DNA of 64,000 nucleotides. Source: Pontibacter silvestris (GTDB lineage: Bacteria; Bacteroidota; Bacteroidia; Cytophagales; Hymenobacteraceae). The translations under genes were made by a program, and so were the position numbers. Positions 37,969-47,900 of this stretch are shown piece by piece. The stretch's first letter is position 1. Each line of letters opens with the position of its first letter. The stretch covers positions 513-64,512 of the forward strand of contig NZ_JAJJWI010000013.1 in assembly GCF_020907275.1 (NCBI RefSeq). Reading direction: 5' to 3'. The notes under the pieces are model-generated. The model was not told the DNA's origin. It was given only the letters and a program-made list of their open reading frames with translations, and did no database searches.

Positions 37969-39972
37969 ATGGAAATCCCTTTACTCTCAGACATTGTCAT
38001 TATTCTTGGTTTAGCGGTGGTGGTTATCCTGCTGTTTCAGCGGTTTAAGCTGCCCACCATACTGGGCTTTCTGGCAACCGGAGTAATAGCTGGTCCACAT
38101 GGGCTGAGCCTTATACAGGATACACATGACATTGAAATATTAGCAGAGATAGGTGTAATTCTATTGCTCTTTATTATAGGCATGGAGTTTTCGCTGCGGC
38201 AGCTGGCTATGATAAAGCGAACTGTTTTGTTAGGAGGTACTGCACAGGTGTTTCTTACCATAGGCTTAGTGGCTCTGGTGATGGTGATTCTTGGCTTCGA
38301 AATCGGTGAGGCTGTTTTCATGGGCTTCCTTATCTCGCTGAGCAGTACGGCTATTGTGCTGAAACTTTTACAGGACAGAAGCGAGATTAACAGTCCTCAC
38401 GGAAAGATTATATTGGGTATTCTGATCTTTCAGGACATTATAGTCGTGCCGATGATGCTATTTACTCCGCTGATGGCAGCAGGAGGCACAGAGAACCTTG
38501 TTATGTCCCTCCTGCTAATGGCTGCCAAAGGTATTCTTGTGATTGTTTTTGTACTGATAAGTGCGCGTTACCTGGTTCCTAAGCTACTCTACCTGGTGGC
38601 CCAGACACGAAGCAGAGAGCTGTTTATACTTTGCGTGGTCGTTATCTGCTTTGCCGTTGCCTGGTTTACGTCCAGCTTGGGGCTATCACTGGCTTTGGGA
38701 GCCTTTATGGCTGGTCTTATAATTTCCGAATCAGAATACAGCCACCAGGCTACGAGTAATATTCTACCCTTTCGGGAGATATTCACGAGCTTCTTCTTTG
38801 TGTCTATTGGTATGCTGCTTGATTTTAATTTTATGCTGCAGCATTTTCTTGTGATACTTTTCTTTACCACCATCACCATTCTGCTAAAAGGGCTGGTAGC
38901 AACCATAGCAGGCCGTATACTACAGTACCCGCTTCGCGTTTCTGTTTTAGTAGGTTTATCTATTTTCCAGGTTGGTGAATTTGCCTTTATTCTTTCCACC
39001 ACTGGTATTAATAATGGCTTGCTCACAGACGCCACTTACCAGTACTTCCTGTCTGTTTCGCTATTAACAATGGGCATAACACCCTTCATTATAAAGTCTT
39101 ATCATAATATTGCCTCAAGAATTACTTCAAGTATATCGAACGGAGAAACTCATTTTGCCATTGCTGATATACCGAATGAGGCAGAGGACGAATTACATAA
39201 ACTGGATGACCACATTGTTATTATCGGGTATGGCATAAATGGCCGGAATGTTGCCAAAGCAGCCAAACATGCTCATATTCCTTATATTATTATAGAACTG
39301 AATGCGGTTACTGTCAGGCAGGAGCGCCAGCTGGGGGAGCCTATCCTTTATGGAGATGCTGTTCATGGCACTATTCTTTCACATGTTAATATCCAGAAAG
39401 CACGGGTTGTGGTTATTGCTATTTCTGACCCACAGGCAACGAAGCGCATCCTGGCCAGTATTCGCCAGAACAATGAAAAGGTGCATATAATTGTGCGCAC
39501 CCGTTTTGTACAGGAGATGGAAGAAAATTATCGTTTAGGGGCAGATGAGGTTATACCGGAAGAGTTTGAGACTTCCATTGAGATATTCACAAGGGTATTG
39601 ACTAAGTACCTGATGCCACAGGATGAAATTGATGCCTTTACCCAACTTATAAGGTCTGATAACTACGATATGCTTCGGAGCATAAGTGGAAAAACCTCGG
39701 GCAGCATGGCCAATTTAAATTTTGTTTTGCCTGATATTGAGGTAGCCACCCTGCGGGTTTATACTAAAGATGAAGGCATTGTTAATAAACCTTTACTTGA
39801 AATTAATATTCGCAACAGGTTCAATATTACTATTGTAGCCATTAATCGTAAAAATGAAACTATATTGAATATAACAGCTTCAACTAAACTGCAACAGGGC
39901 GATGTACTTTATGTGGTAGGAAGACCAGAAGCCATCATGAACTTTAATCATCACCTGAAAGAGGAAGAGTAA
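37969..39972 (+). CDS. CPA2-family K+(Na+)/H+ antiporter with RCK domain
   Basis: A 667-residue KefB/KefC-like transporter. Residues 1-380 have about 12-13 membrane segments, including GFLATGVIAGPHGLSLI and an FQDIIVVPMML segment with the conserved Asp. A cytoplasmic TrkA-N domain starts VIIGYGINGRNVAKAAKHA (nucleotide-binding GxGxxG) and a TrkA-C region occupies about 575-660. Such proteins exchange K+ or Na+ for protons under nucleotide control. It is single-gene and convergent with the DUF4136 gene. Confidence 0.92.
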   Translation: MEIPLLSDIVIILGLAVVVILLFQRFKLPTILGFLATGVIAGPHGLSLIQDTHDIEILAEIGVILLLFIIGMEFSLRQLAMIKRTVLLGGTAQVFLTIGLVALVMVILGFEIGEAVFMGFLISLSSTAIVLKLLQDRSEINSPHGKIILGILIFQDIIVVPMMLFTPLMAAGGTENLVMSLLLMAAKGILVIVFVLISARYLVPKLLYLVAQTRSRELFILCVVVICFAVAWFTSSLGLSLALGAFMAGLIISESEYSHQATSNILPFREIFTSFFFVSIGMLLDFNFMLQHFLVILFFTTITILLKGLVATIAGRILQYPLRVSVLVGLSIFQVGEFAFILSTTGINNGLLTDATYQYFLSVSLLTMGITPFIIKSYHNIASRITSSISNGETHFAIADIPNEAEDELHKLDDHIVIIGYGINGRNVAKAAKHAHIPYIIIELNAVTVRQERQLGEPILYGDAVHGTILSHVNIQKARVVVIAISDPQATKRILASIRQNNEKVHIIVRTRFVQEMEENYRLGADEVIPEEFETSIEIFTRVLTKYLMPQDEIDAFTQLIRSDNYDMLRSISGKTSGSMANLNFVLPDIEVATLRVYTKDEGIVNKPLLEINIRNRFNITIVAINRKNETILNITASTKLQQGDVLYVVGRPEAIMNFNHHLKEEE

Positions 39973-40002
39973 AAGCAACAGGCGTGGCGCTCACAAAAAA
40001 AG

Positions 40003-40581
40003 TTATAATGCTTCCATTACATCCTCCACCTGCTGATGTACTTTGCTATAGCTGGAGTTAAACTTACTGATGGCACCCTCAGCCCAACCTCTCCACACCA
40101 ACTGTTTATTATTTGGGTTTACCAGGTCTACTATAAGTGTTCCCTGCTTAAATAAATCCACCGCACGATAACCAGGTACATTACCATCTCCATAGCTGTA
40201 CCGATAGCCACTCATGTACCCATAGCTATAGCCAAACCCAGTGGAAAAATTCTCCGGTTTATCTTTTTCCAAAGGCACTGAAACGCTTACATCATACGCC
40301 ACCAGCACATCGGGGTCACTGCTTACCTTCGTAAAGCCTTTTTCAAGCAACTCCTCTTCTACTGCGCGGCGGATATCCCTGTTAAGGTCAGCATCAAATC
40401 CATCATCATAATCTGCTTCTGCTTCAGGCTCATCCTGGTACCAGGCAAAGGTTTTATAACTTTTAGTAGCTGCACCAGGTGCCACAATAGCATGTGTGCT
40501 TACAACGCCAGATGTAGCAACACAGGCGCTGAATAGCAGCAATAGCATCAGAGGATAAATAGCAAAGGGAGTTCTTTTCAT
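40003..40581 (-). CDS. DUF4136 lipoprotein
   Basis: A 192-residue predicted lipoprotein with signal and lipobox LLLLFSAC, followed by a DUF4136-like domain (SYKTFAWYQDEP, an AVEEELLEKGF helix, DVLVAYDVSVSVP and a C-terminal NPNNKQLVWRGWAEG). A Tyr/Gly-rich stretch (YSYGYMSGYRYSYGDGN) lies in the middle. The function of the family is unknown; members sit in the envelope. Its gene is divergent from the acetyl-CoA hydrolase gene. Confidence 0.85.
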   Translation of the reverse strand: MKRTPFAIYPLMLLLLFSACVATSGVVSTHAIVAPGAATKSYKTFAWYQDEPEAEADYDDGFDADLNRDIRRAVEEELLEKGFTKVSSDPDVLVAYDVSVSVPLEKDKPENFSTGFGYSYGYMSGYRYSYGDGNVPGYRAVDLFKQGTLIVDLVNPNNKQLVWRGWAEGAISKFNSSYSKVHQQVEDVMEAL

Positions 40582-40675
40582 CTCAAAAAGCTTTTATTTT
40601 TTTCGCAGCATAGCTAAAACACTATAGATGATATGCTACGGCTAATTTAAGGCAAAGTTAGCCGGTTAAACCCTA

Positions 40676-40717
40676 TGACAAATATCATTTATTATTAATA
40701 TTACGAACTAAAGCTTG
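40676..40717 (+). promoter_or_regulatory. Candidate CRP/FNR-type site and -7 box upstream of acetyl-CoA hydrolase
   Basis: A TGA-N6-TCA dyad (TGACAAATATCA, 40676-40687) lies 90 bp before the acetyl-CoA hydrolase start. A -7-like AAAGCTTG is centred 32 bp downstream, almost the geometry of the cbb3 promoters in this window. Only one dyad is present here, so it is weaker evidence. Confidence 0.4.
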
Positions 40718-40776
40718 CATCATATAAAAACACAAGCTACGGCTTCACAGTATAGATTAGAATAAATTAAAAGCAC

Positions 40777-42066
40777 ATGATTGAAAATAAGACTTTATAC
40801 AAAACAGCTGAAGAAGCACTTTCCATTATTAAATCCGGTGACCGGGTTTTTATACAAGGCAGCGCAGCAACGCCCCAGTACCTTATAAGAAAACTGGCAG
40901 AGCGGGCAGATGAACTGCGAAATGTTGAAATGGTTAGTATCACTACCTATGGTGAAATACCGCTTACAGAAGAACGCTATAAAGATTCCTTCTTCGTTAA
41001 TTCTCTTTTTGTATCAGCCAATGTCCGTGATGCCGTAAACAGTGGCCGTGGAGATTATGTGCCTATTTTCCTGAGTGAGATACCTCACCTGTTCAGGTCT
41101 GGAATATTGCCGCTCGATGTAGCCATTGTACATGTTTCTCCTCCTGATAAACACGGCTATTGTTCCTTAGGCGTTTCAGTGGATGTGACCAGAGAAGCAG
41201 TTTTAAGCGCAAAACATGTTATAGCCCAGGTAAACCCACAGATGCCTCGTACACATGGTGACGGCTTAATTCATATCAGCCGTTTAGATGTGCTGGTAGA
41301 GGTAGACGAGGCCTTGCCTGAAGTAGACTACAGCCTGCGCATTACGAGTAAAGAAGAAACCATAGGCCGCTATATAGCCGAACTGGTAGAAGACGGAGCT
41401 ACGCTGCAAATGGGTATTGGCGCTATTCCTGATGCAGTTCTGGGCAGCCTGACCAACCACAAAGAACTTGGCATACACACCGAAATGTTCTCCAATGGTG
41501 TTGTGCCTCTTATAGAAAAAGGGATTATCACAAATGAACATAAATACCGGCATCCGGGACGGGTGGCTACAGGATTTATTGTAGGTAATCGTAAATTATA
41601 TGATTTTGTAGATGACAACCCGCTCATCCTGATGCAACGGACAGATTACATGAATGATACTTCTGTCATCCGTTCCAACCCCAAGGCAACAGCCATTAAC
41701 AGCGCTATTGAAATAGATTTAACAGGCCAAGTAGTAGCAGACACCATCGGTACGTATCAGTATTCCGGTATCGGTGGACAAATGGACTTTATGCGTGGAG
41801 CGGCTTTGTCAAAGGGCGGTAAACCTATTATTGCACTTCCGTCCGTTACCGCTAAGGGCATCTCCAGGATAACACCGTTAATAAACCCAGGGGCAGCCGT
41901 TACAACCACCAGGGCACATGTGCACTACGTGGTCACAGAATACGGCGTAGCTTATTTATATGGTAAAAACTTAAGACAGCGTGCCAGAGCACTCATAGAA
42001 ATTGCCCATCCGGACCACAGGGAACGGCTTGAAAAAGAAGCTGTTGAACGTTACAAGTACTTGTAG
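40777..42066 (+). CDS. Acetyl-CoA hydrolase/transferase family protein
   Basis: A 429-residue family I CoA-transferase (acetyl-CoA hydrolase, 4-hydroxybutyrate or acetate:CoA transferase group). Seen: GSAATPQYLIRKLAERADEL near the start, LQMGIGAIPDAVLGSL, the catalytic-Glu region GIHTEMFSNGV, and GIGGQMDFMRGAALSKGGKP with the CoA-binding glycines. It would interconvert acetyl-CoA and acetate or move CoA to another acid. A candidate FNR-type site lies upstream, suggesting induction at low oxygen. Confidence 0.88.
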   Translation: MIENKTLYKTAEEALSIIKSGDRVFIQGSAATPQYLIRKLAERADELRNVEMVSITTYGEIPLTEERYKDSFFVNSLFVSANVRDAVNSGRGDYVPIFLSEIPHLFRSGILPLDVAIVHVSPPDKHGYCSLGVSVDVTREAVLSAKHVIAQVNPQMPRTHGDGLIHISRLDVLVEVDEALPEVDYSLRITSKEETIGRYIAELVEDGATLQMGIGAIPDAVLGSLTNHKELGIHTEMFSNGVVPLIEKGIITNEHKYRHPGRVATGFIVGNRKLYDFVDDNPLILMQRTDYMNDTSVIRSNPKATAINSAIEIDLTGQVVADTIGTYQYSGIGGQMDFMRGAALSKGGKPIIALPSVTAKGISRITPLINPGAAVTTTRAHVHYVVTEYGVAYLYGKNLRQRARALIEIAHPDHRERLEKEAVERYKYL

Positions 42067-42137
42067 GCAGCTCTTCTTCGCCAACATTAACTGCAAAATA
42101 CTTGTATGAGGAGATGTATTATCAAAATGAATAATTT

Positions 42138-42971
42138 ATGAGTGATATTTCCTCACATGTTCCTGCCCCGCCTCCAGAGTGGGTCAGGAATTTTGCAAAA
42201 ACAGGCTTAACAGCTAAAGGCGTAGTATATTGCCTGGTTGGTGTGCTGGCTTTTATGGCAGCCTTTGAGATTAATGGCAACTCCACTGAAGAAGCGAGCC
42301 GGGAAGGCGTTTTCAGGCTTATTTTGCAGCAGCCTTTCGGCAAGGCCTTGCTGGCAATTGTAGCTCTAGGCCTCTTTTGTTACACTATCTGGCGCTTTAT
42401 TCAAGGCTTTATAGACACTGAACATCAGGGGCACGACACAAAGGGAGTCGGTAAACGCATCCGTTATATCTTTAGTGGCCTGGTGTATGGGTCTCTGGCT
42501 TTTCTATCTGCTAAAATGGTGCTGGGAAGCGGCGGCAACAGCGGTGGCTCCTCGCAGCAAACATTGGCCAGCAAGCTGCTACAACAACCTTTTGGGCAGT
42601 GGCTGGTAGGTATGGTAGCCATTGGCATAACAGCCATTGGTATCTACCAGATTTACTATGGGCTTTCGGACAAGTACAGAAAAAAAGTACGAAGTTCAGG
42701 TCTGAAGAGCGATATTGAAAATAAACTAATCCAGATGGGAAAGTTTGGTTATCTCGCACGTGGAGTTGTATGGCTCGTAATTGGGTATCTTTTCCTGCAG
42801 GCCGCACTCAAGGCGAATCCGCAGGAAGCAGGCGGCAACACCAGAGCCTTTCAGTTTCTTGAAGATAGTTCTTATGGGTCTTTCGTTTTAGGTGCTGTCG
42901 CCCTTGGCCTCATCTGTTATGGCATATTCCTGTTTATGCGGGCTAAATTTCAACCTATTGGAGCCAGCTAA
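42138..42971 (+). CDS. DUF1206 membrane protein
   Basis: A 277-residue integral membrane protein built of three DUF1206 repeats of about 80 residues. Each has two hydrophobic helices around a conserved pattern such as KGVVYCLVGVLAF...LLAIVALGLFCYTIWRF, repeated near residues 15-90, 105-180 and 195-272. The QQPFGKALL/QQPFGQWLV sequences show the internal duplication directly. Function unknown. A strong terminator follows. Confidence 0.88.
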   Translation: MSDISSHVPAPPPEWVRNFAKTGLTAKGVVYCLVGVLAFMAAFEINGNSTEEASREGVFRLILQQPFGKALLAIVALGLFCYTIWRFIQGFIDTEHQGHDTKGVGKRIRYIFSGLVYGSLAFLSAKMVLGSGGNSGGSSQQTLASKLLQQPFGQWLVGMVAIGITAIGIYQIYYGLSDKYRKKVRSSGLKSDIENKLIQMGKFGYLARGVVWLVIGYLFLQAALKANPQEAGGNTRAFQFLEDSSYGSFVLGAVALGLICYGIFLFMRAKFQPIGAS

Positions 42972-42993
42972 CAGTCGGAAAACTTTATCAGAG

Positions 42994-43030
42994 GCCGCTG
43001 AAGAAATATAGTTTCTTCAGCGGCTCTTTT
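42994..43030 (+). terminator. Intrinsic terminator after the DUF1206 gene
   Basis: A 13-bp perfect stem (GCCGCTGAAGAAA and its complement) with loop TATAG, followed by TCTTTT, begins 22 bases after the DUF1206 stop codon. It is a textbook Rho-independent terminator on the plus strand. Confidence 0.85.
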
Positions 43031-43374
43031 GCTTAGACACCCCTGGATATTTTCTGCATAAAGCAACATCAGTTTTATGTAAAACAGCTTAGTTTTAACG
43101 CTTTTCAAGTCTTTTGTAGGACATTTCCTTCCTTCGTAGAATATAATTTTCAAGGAGTTCCTTGGGAGCAAGAACAGCAGAAATTCCTGCCTCTCTTCTA
43201 TCCTTTTATTTTAAGGTTAAGTTAAGCGAAACCTTCCTATTACTTAAAAGCCAAATAATTGCACTTATTCCTCCAGTAAAGCCACTAAATAAATCGCAAA
43301 TATCTATTTATAAGCCATTTGCATATTTTAACAAAAGATAATTAAATAATATTTTAAAGCAATCAAAGAACTAT

Positions 43375-43382
43375 TATCTTTG
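43375..43382 (+). promoter_or_regulatory. Candidate -7 box of response-regulator promoter
   Basis: TATCTTTG matches the Bacteroidota -7 consensus TAnnTTTG exactly and lies 30 bases before the response-regulator ATG. The expected -33 TTTG-like element is poor (TTTTA at about 43352), so support rests on the -7 box alone. Confidence 0.4.
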
Positions 43383-43412
43383 GAGTTGCAGAAATAAAGT
43401 GTGCAAGAATAA

Positions 43413-44771
43413 ATGGCTAATACCTCTTTCAATATTTTTATTTTGGATGACGACGTGTGGTACAGTGAACTGCTGGAATACCATTTATCTCTTAATCCTG
43501 ATTACCATATAAAAAAGTTTCATGCTGCCAAAGAATGCCTTGACAGCTTATTTGAACGCCCTAATGTCGTTACACTTGATTATTCTCTTCCAGATAAGAA
43601 TGGAGCAGAAGTTCTAAAGAAGATCAGGGAGATGAGCCCTGATACGCAGGTGGTTGTTATTTCAGGGCAGGAGGATGTCGCTACAGCTGTGGATCTGCTT
43701 AAAAAGGGAGCTTACGATTATATTGTAAAAGACGAAGACACTCCGGAACGCTTGTGGAACGCTATAACCAAAATAAGGGAAAACGTTTCTTTACGAGAGG
43801 AGATCAACCAACTTCGCGATGAAATTGGTCAAAAGTACGATTTTGGCAAACTCATTATTGGTAACAGCGCCCCCATCAAGCAGGTTTTCATGATGATGGA
43901 TAAAGCCACAAAGACCAATATAACAGTTTCTATTACCGGTGAGACAGGTACTGGTAAAGAACTGGTCGCAAAATCTATACACTATAATAGTACACGTAAA
44001 AAGTTTCCTTTTGTAGCTGTTAACGTGGCTGCCATACCAAAAGAGCTATTGGAAAGTGAGCTGTTTGGCCATGAAAAAGGAGCTTTTACAGGAGCTATGT
44101 CCCGCCGGATTGGGAAGTTTGAAGAAGCTAACAAAGGTACCATTTTCCTGGATGAGATTGGAGAACTGGACATAAGTTTGCAGGCCAAGCTGCTTCGTGT
44201 ACTGCAGGAAAAGGAAATAACAAGAGTTGGCGGCAATTCAGTTGTACCCATAGATGCACGCATTATAGTGGCGACACATAAGAATATGGCTGAAGAAGTG
44301 AAGAAAGGCAACTTCAGAGAAGACTTGTATTACCGCCTGCTTGGTTTACCCGTTTATATTCCGCCTTTGCGTGACCGGGGAACAGACATATTAGTGCTGG
44401 CGAAGTTCTTTATAGATGCCTTTGCTAAAGAAAATGGCATGGGAAAGAAAAGCCTTTCTGCCAAAGCACAGGACAAACTCCTCTCCTACGCCTTTCCGGG
44501 CAACGTACGTGAGCTTAGAGCTGTTGTGGAGCTGGCTGTTGTGCTTTCTGATGACAGCATCATACAGGAACAGGATATAAATTTAACCGCCATCAGTTCT
44601 GATAAAGATTTTCTGTCAGCAGAGCGCACTCTGAAAGAATATACAACAGATATTATCCAGCACTTCCTGGACAAATATGAATCAAATGTCCTTTTGGTAG
44701 CAGAAAAACTGGATATTGGCAAATCAACTGTTTATAGAATGGTTCAGAATAAAGAACTGACCCTGAAATAA
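43413..44771 (+). CDS. Sigma-54-dependent response regulator (NtrC family)
   Basis: A 452-residue transcription activator. Receiver domain: acidic cluster at 12-14, phosphoacceptor Asp56 in VTLDYSLPDKNG. AAA+ domain: Walker A GETGTGKE near 176-183, the sigma-54-contacting GAFTGA at 223-228, and FLDEIGELD (Walker B). A Fis-type helix-turn-helix at the C-terminus (VAEKLDIGKSTVYRMVQNK) completes it. It would activate sigma-54 promoters when phosphorylated, probably by the large hybrid kinase encoded 166 bases downstream. Target promoters were not found in the window. Confidence 0.94.
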   Translation: MANTSFNIFILDDDVWYSELLEYHLSLNPDYHIKKFHAAKECLDSLFERPNVVTLDYSLPDKNGAEVLKKIREMSPDTQVVVISGQEDVATAVDLLKKGAYDYIVKDEDTPERLWNAITKIRENVSLREEINQLRDEIGQKYDFGKLIIGNSAPIKQVFMMMDKATKTNITVSITGETGTGKELVAKSIHYNSTRKKFPFVAVNVAAIPKELLESELFGHEKGAFTGAMSRRIGKFEEANKGTIFLDEIGELDISLQAKLLRVLQEKEITRVGGNSVVPIDARIIVATHKNMAEEVKKGNFREDLYYRLLGLPVYIPPLRDRGTDILVLAKFFIDAFAKENGMGKKSLSAKAQDKLLSYAFPGNVRELRAVVELAVVLSDDSIIQEQDINLTAISSDKDFLSAERTLKEYTTDIIQHFLDKYESNVLLVAEKLDIGKSTVYRMVQNKELTLK

Positions 44772-44937
44772 ATTTTATAAAGAAACTTTTGTTAATTTTA
44801 TCTGTGTCTAAACTTTATTCTTCCCGGATTGTTTAGAACCTTCATAACTTATTGATTCGTTTTTACCAGACTTTCCAGTGAAGATAAAATCACTAGTGTC
44901 CATAGACATCAATTTATCAACTGTTACTTTCTAATTG

Positions 44938-47900
44938 ATGGCTGAAGTGCAGGAATATGAATTGGCGCTTTTACGCCAGCAGTTGGAGCAGGAACGCAAA
45001 CTTCGCTTAGCTGCTGAAGAACTGGCTCAGGTAAAATCTGAAGCTTTAGAGAAAGCTTTACGTGCGGGTAAACCTACCCAATTATCATCAAATGACTATA
45101 CGCAGCTTTTATGTTCTATACTGGAATCGCTCCCCAATGCTGCCCTGGTAACGGATGCAAATGCTAATATCCTCTTTATAAATAATTCTTTTGGAGAACT
45201 GTTTGACTTACCACAGTCTGCTGAAGAATACGTTGGTTTTCCTGTAAACCTTTTGGAGCAACAGACACTGCTGGTATCTGTTTCGTCACATAATACCTCC
45301 AGAACCTATGCCCAAGAGGAACGATTTGAAGAGTTTACTTTACAAAACGGAAAAGTAGTTGAACGCGAACGCATTAGCGTTAGTAAGAGTTTTGACCATA
45401 ACAGTACTTTATGGATTTATCGTGACATAACTGCCAAGCATAAACTAAGGGTTAAAAACGCACTCCAATCTGAATTTCATGAGGAATATCCGAGTCCTGT
45501 GTTACGCCTTAGCTTTGATGGAGGAGTTTTGTATACCAACATGGCAGCACAACTGTTGCTTCAGAAAATATCCATCAAAAGATTTGAAGCTTTCAGAAGG
45601 TTAATGTTCCGGAAGCTTAGTATTTCAGAAGGCATAACATCCACAGGTACTTTTGAGACTTATGTAAATTCCAACTATTACTTACTCTCAGTTTCACCCT
45701 TTCCGGAAAAAGGATATGCCAACATATATCTTACTGATATCACAGCCAGAAGGAAAGCAGAACTTGAGTTAAAGGAAAGCCAGAACATGGTGCGGAACAT
45801 TACCCGCACAGTTCCAAATATCATTTACGTTTATGATTTAGACCTCGACAAGAACATCTATACCAATGAGCATGTGCAAACGGTATTAGGCTACAACAGC
45901 AGCGATATCAAAGCAATGGATGGAAATTTCTTCAGTACTATTCTCTGTTTTGAAGATCTGGAGAAATTGTATGCCCATGTTTATCGCATTGAAAGCACAC
46001 TTGATGGTGAAGTAGTAGAGGTAGAATATAAAGTAAAAGACAAAGCAGGTAACATAAAATGGCTGCTTTGCCGCGAAACCATCTATAAGCGCAAAAAAGA
46101 TAAAACAGTGTTACAGGTCATTGGCTCAGCCAAGGATGTTACGGAATCAAAGCTTCAAAGCCAGGAACTGGCCCGTCAGAAAGAATTTTATGAATCTGTA
46201 CTAAATAATATACCTTCCGACATTGCTGTTTACAATAAAGAGCTAAGATACGTATTCGTAAACCCTATGTCAGTTGGTAATCCGGATGTCCGCAAATGGA
46301 TTATAGGCAAGAATAACGAAGAGTACAGTGCCTACAGAAACGTTCCTCCTGAAAAAATGAAGTCCAGGGGAGTTCATCTGCTTAAGGCGCTACATGAAAA
46401 AAGACACATCCGGTTTGAAGAAGCCGTTACGAACAGCAAAGGAGAAACCTCCTATTTCATCCGTAACGTAAGCCCGGTACTGGACCAGAAAGGAGAAGTA
46501 AGCCTTATTATTGGTTATGGGCTTAACATTACAGAACTAAGAAAAGCACAGGAAGAGTTTATTGCCAGCGAAAGCAAAAACAGGGCTATACTGGCTGCCA
46601 TACCGGATCTGATGTTCATCATTGACCATGAAGGTACCTACCTGAGCATGAATGACATTGATCAGGAGCACCTTCCTGTTCCGAAGGAGGAAATTGTTGG
46701 CAATAACCTTAAAAGCACTCTTCCCGCAGCTTTAGCGAAAAGGTTCATGGAGCTTATTACGGAAGTATTGACCTCCAACCAGCCAGCACGCATAGAGTAT
46801 GATCTGTCTTTATCAGATGGAATAAAGTACTATGAAGGCAGAATAGTGCAGTACAGTTCTAACCAGGTATTGATCATTATCAGGGATTATACTGAGCAGA
46901 AGAAAGCAGAGCTGGAGATTCAGGAAAAAAATGAGCTTATCCGTCAGGTTATTGACACCAGCCCTAACCTGATTTTTGTGAAAGACTCCAATGGATATTA
47001 CACACTGGCTAATAAAACCTTAGCTGACCTTTACGGATGCTCCATAGAAGATATTATTGGTAAACACGATGTAGAGATTCATGCTTTACCTGATGAAGTT
47101 GCCCGTTTTGATGAAGCTGACCGGAAAGTGATTCAGGAAAGGCAGGAAGTACAGTTTGAGGGGAGCTTTACTAAAATAAGTGGTGAAGAATTCTGGTTCC
47201 ATACGGTAAAGAGGCCTCTTATTCTGAAAGACAAAGAAGTAAGTGTTTTGGGGGTTGGCTCTGATATTACAGAAGAACGATTAGCCAACGAAAGGTTGGA
47301 AAAAAGCGAAGAGCTCCACCGCCTTTTATCAGAAAATTCAAAAGACCTTATTTGCCTGCATGATTTAGATGGAACCTATATCTATGTATCCAAAGCGGTA
47401 CATGAGCTTATTGGATATAATCCGGAAGAGCTTATTGGCACTTCTCCGCTGGATTATTCACACCCTGATGACATACATATAACCCTGAACCATGGAATAG
47501 ACCAGGCAATTCTAGGAAAACCTAACACTGTTATACAGCACCGTAAAAGAAACAAGCAGGGGGAATACATTTGGTTTGAAACCATTATCAAACCTATTTA
47601 TGATGCTGGTGGCAATGTAATTAAGCTGCAATCTTCTTCCAGGGACATTACAGAGCAGCGCAGTGCTAACGAATCTCTCCGGGACAGTGAGAAGAAGTAC
47701 AAAGACCTCGTAAAGTATAGTCAGGCTTATATATTAAGCCATGATTTACAGGGACATATATTATCTGTAAACCCTTACCTGCTTAACAGCTTAGGGTACC
47801 TGGAAGATGAAGTTGTTGGTAAGCAGATAAAAGAATTTTTCCCGAAAGTTGAGGAAAACAAATTTAAGGAGTACCTGGAGAGATACAACAGCAAAACTGT

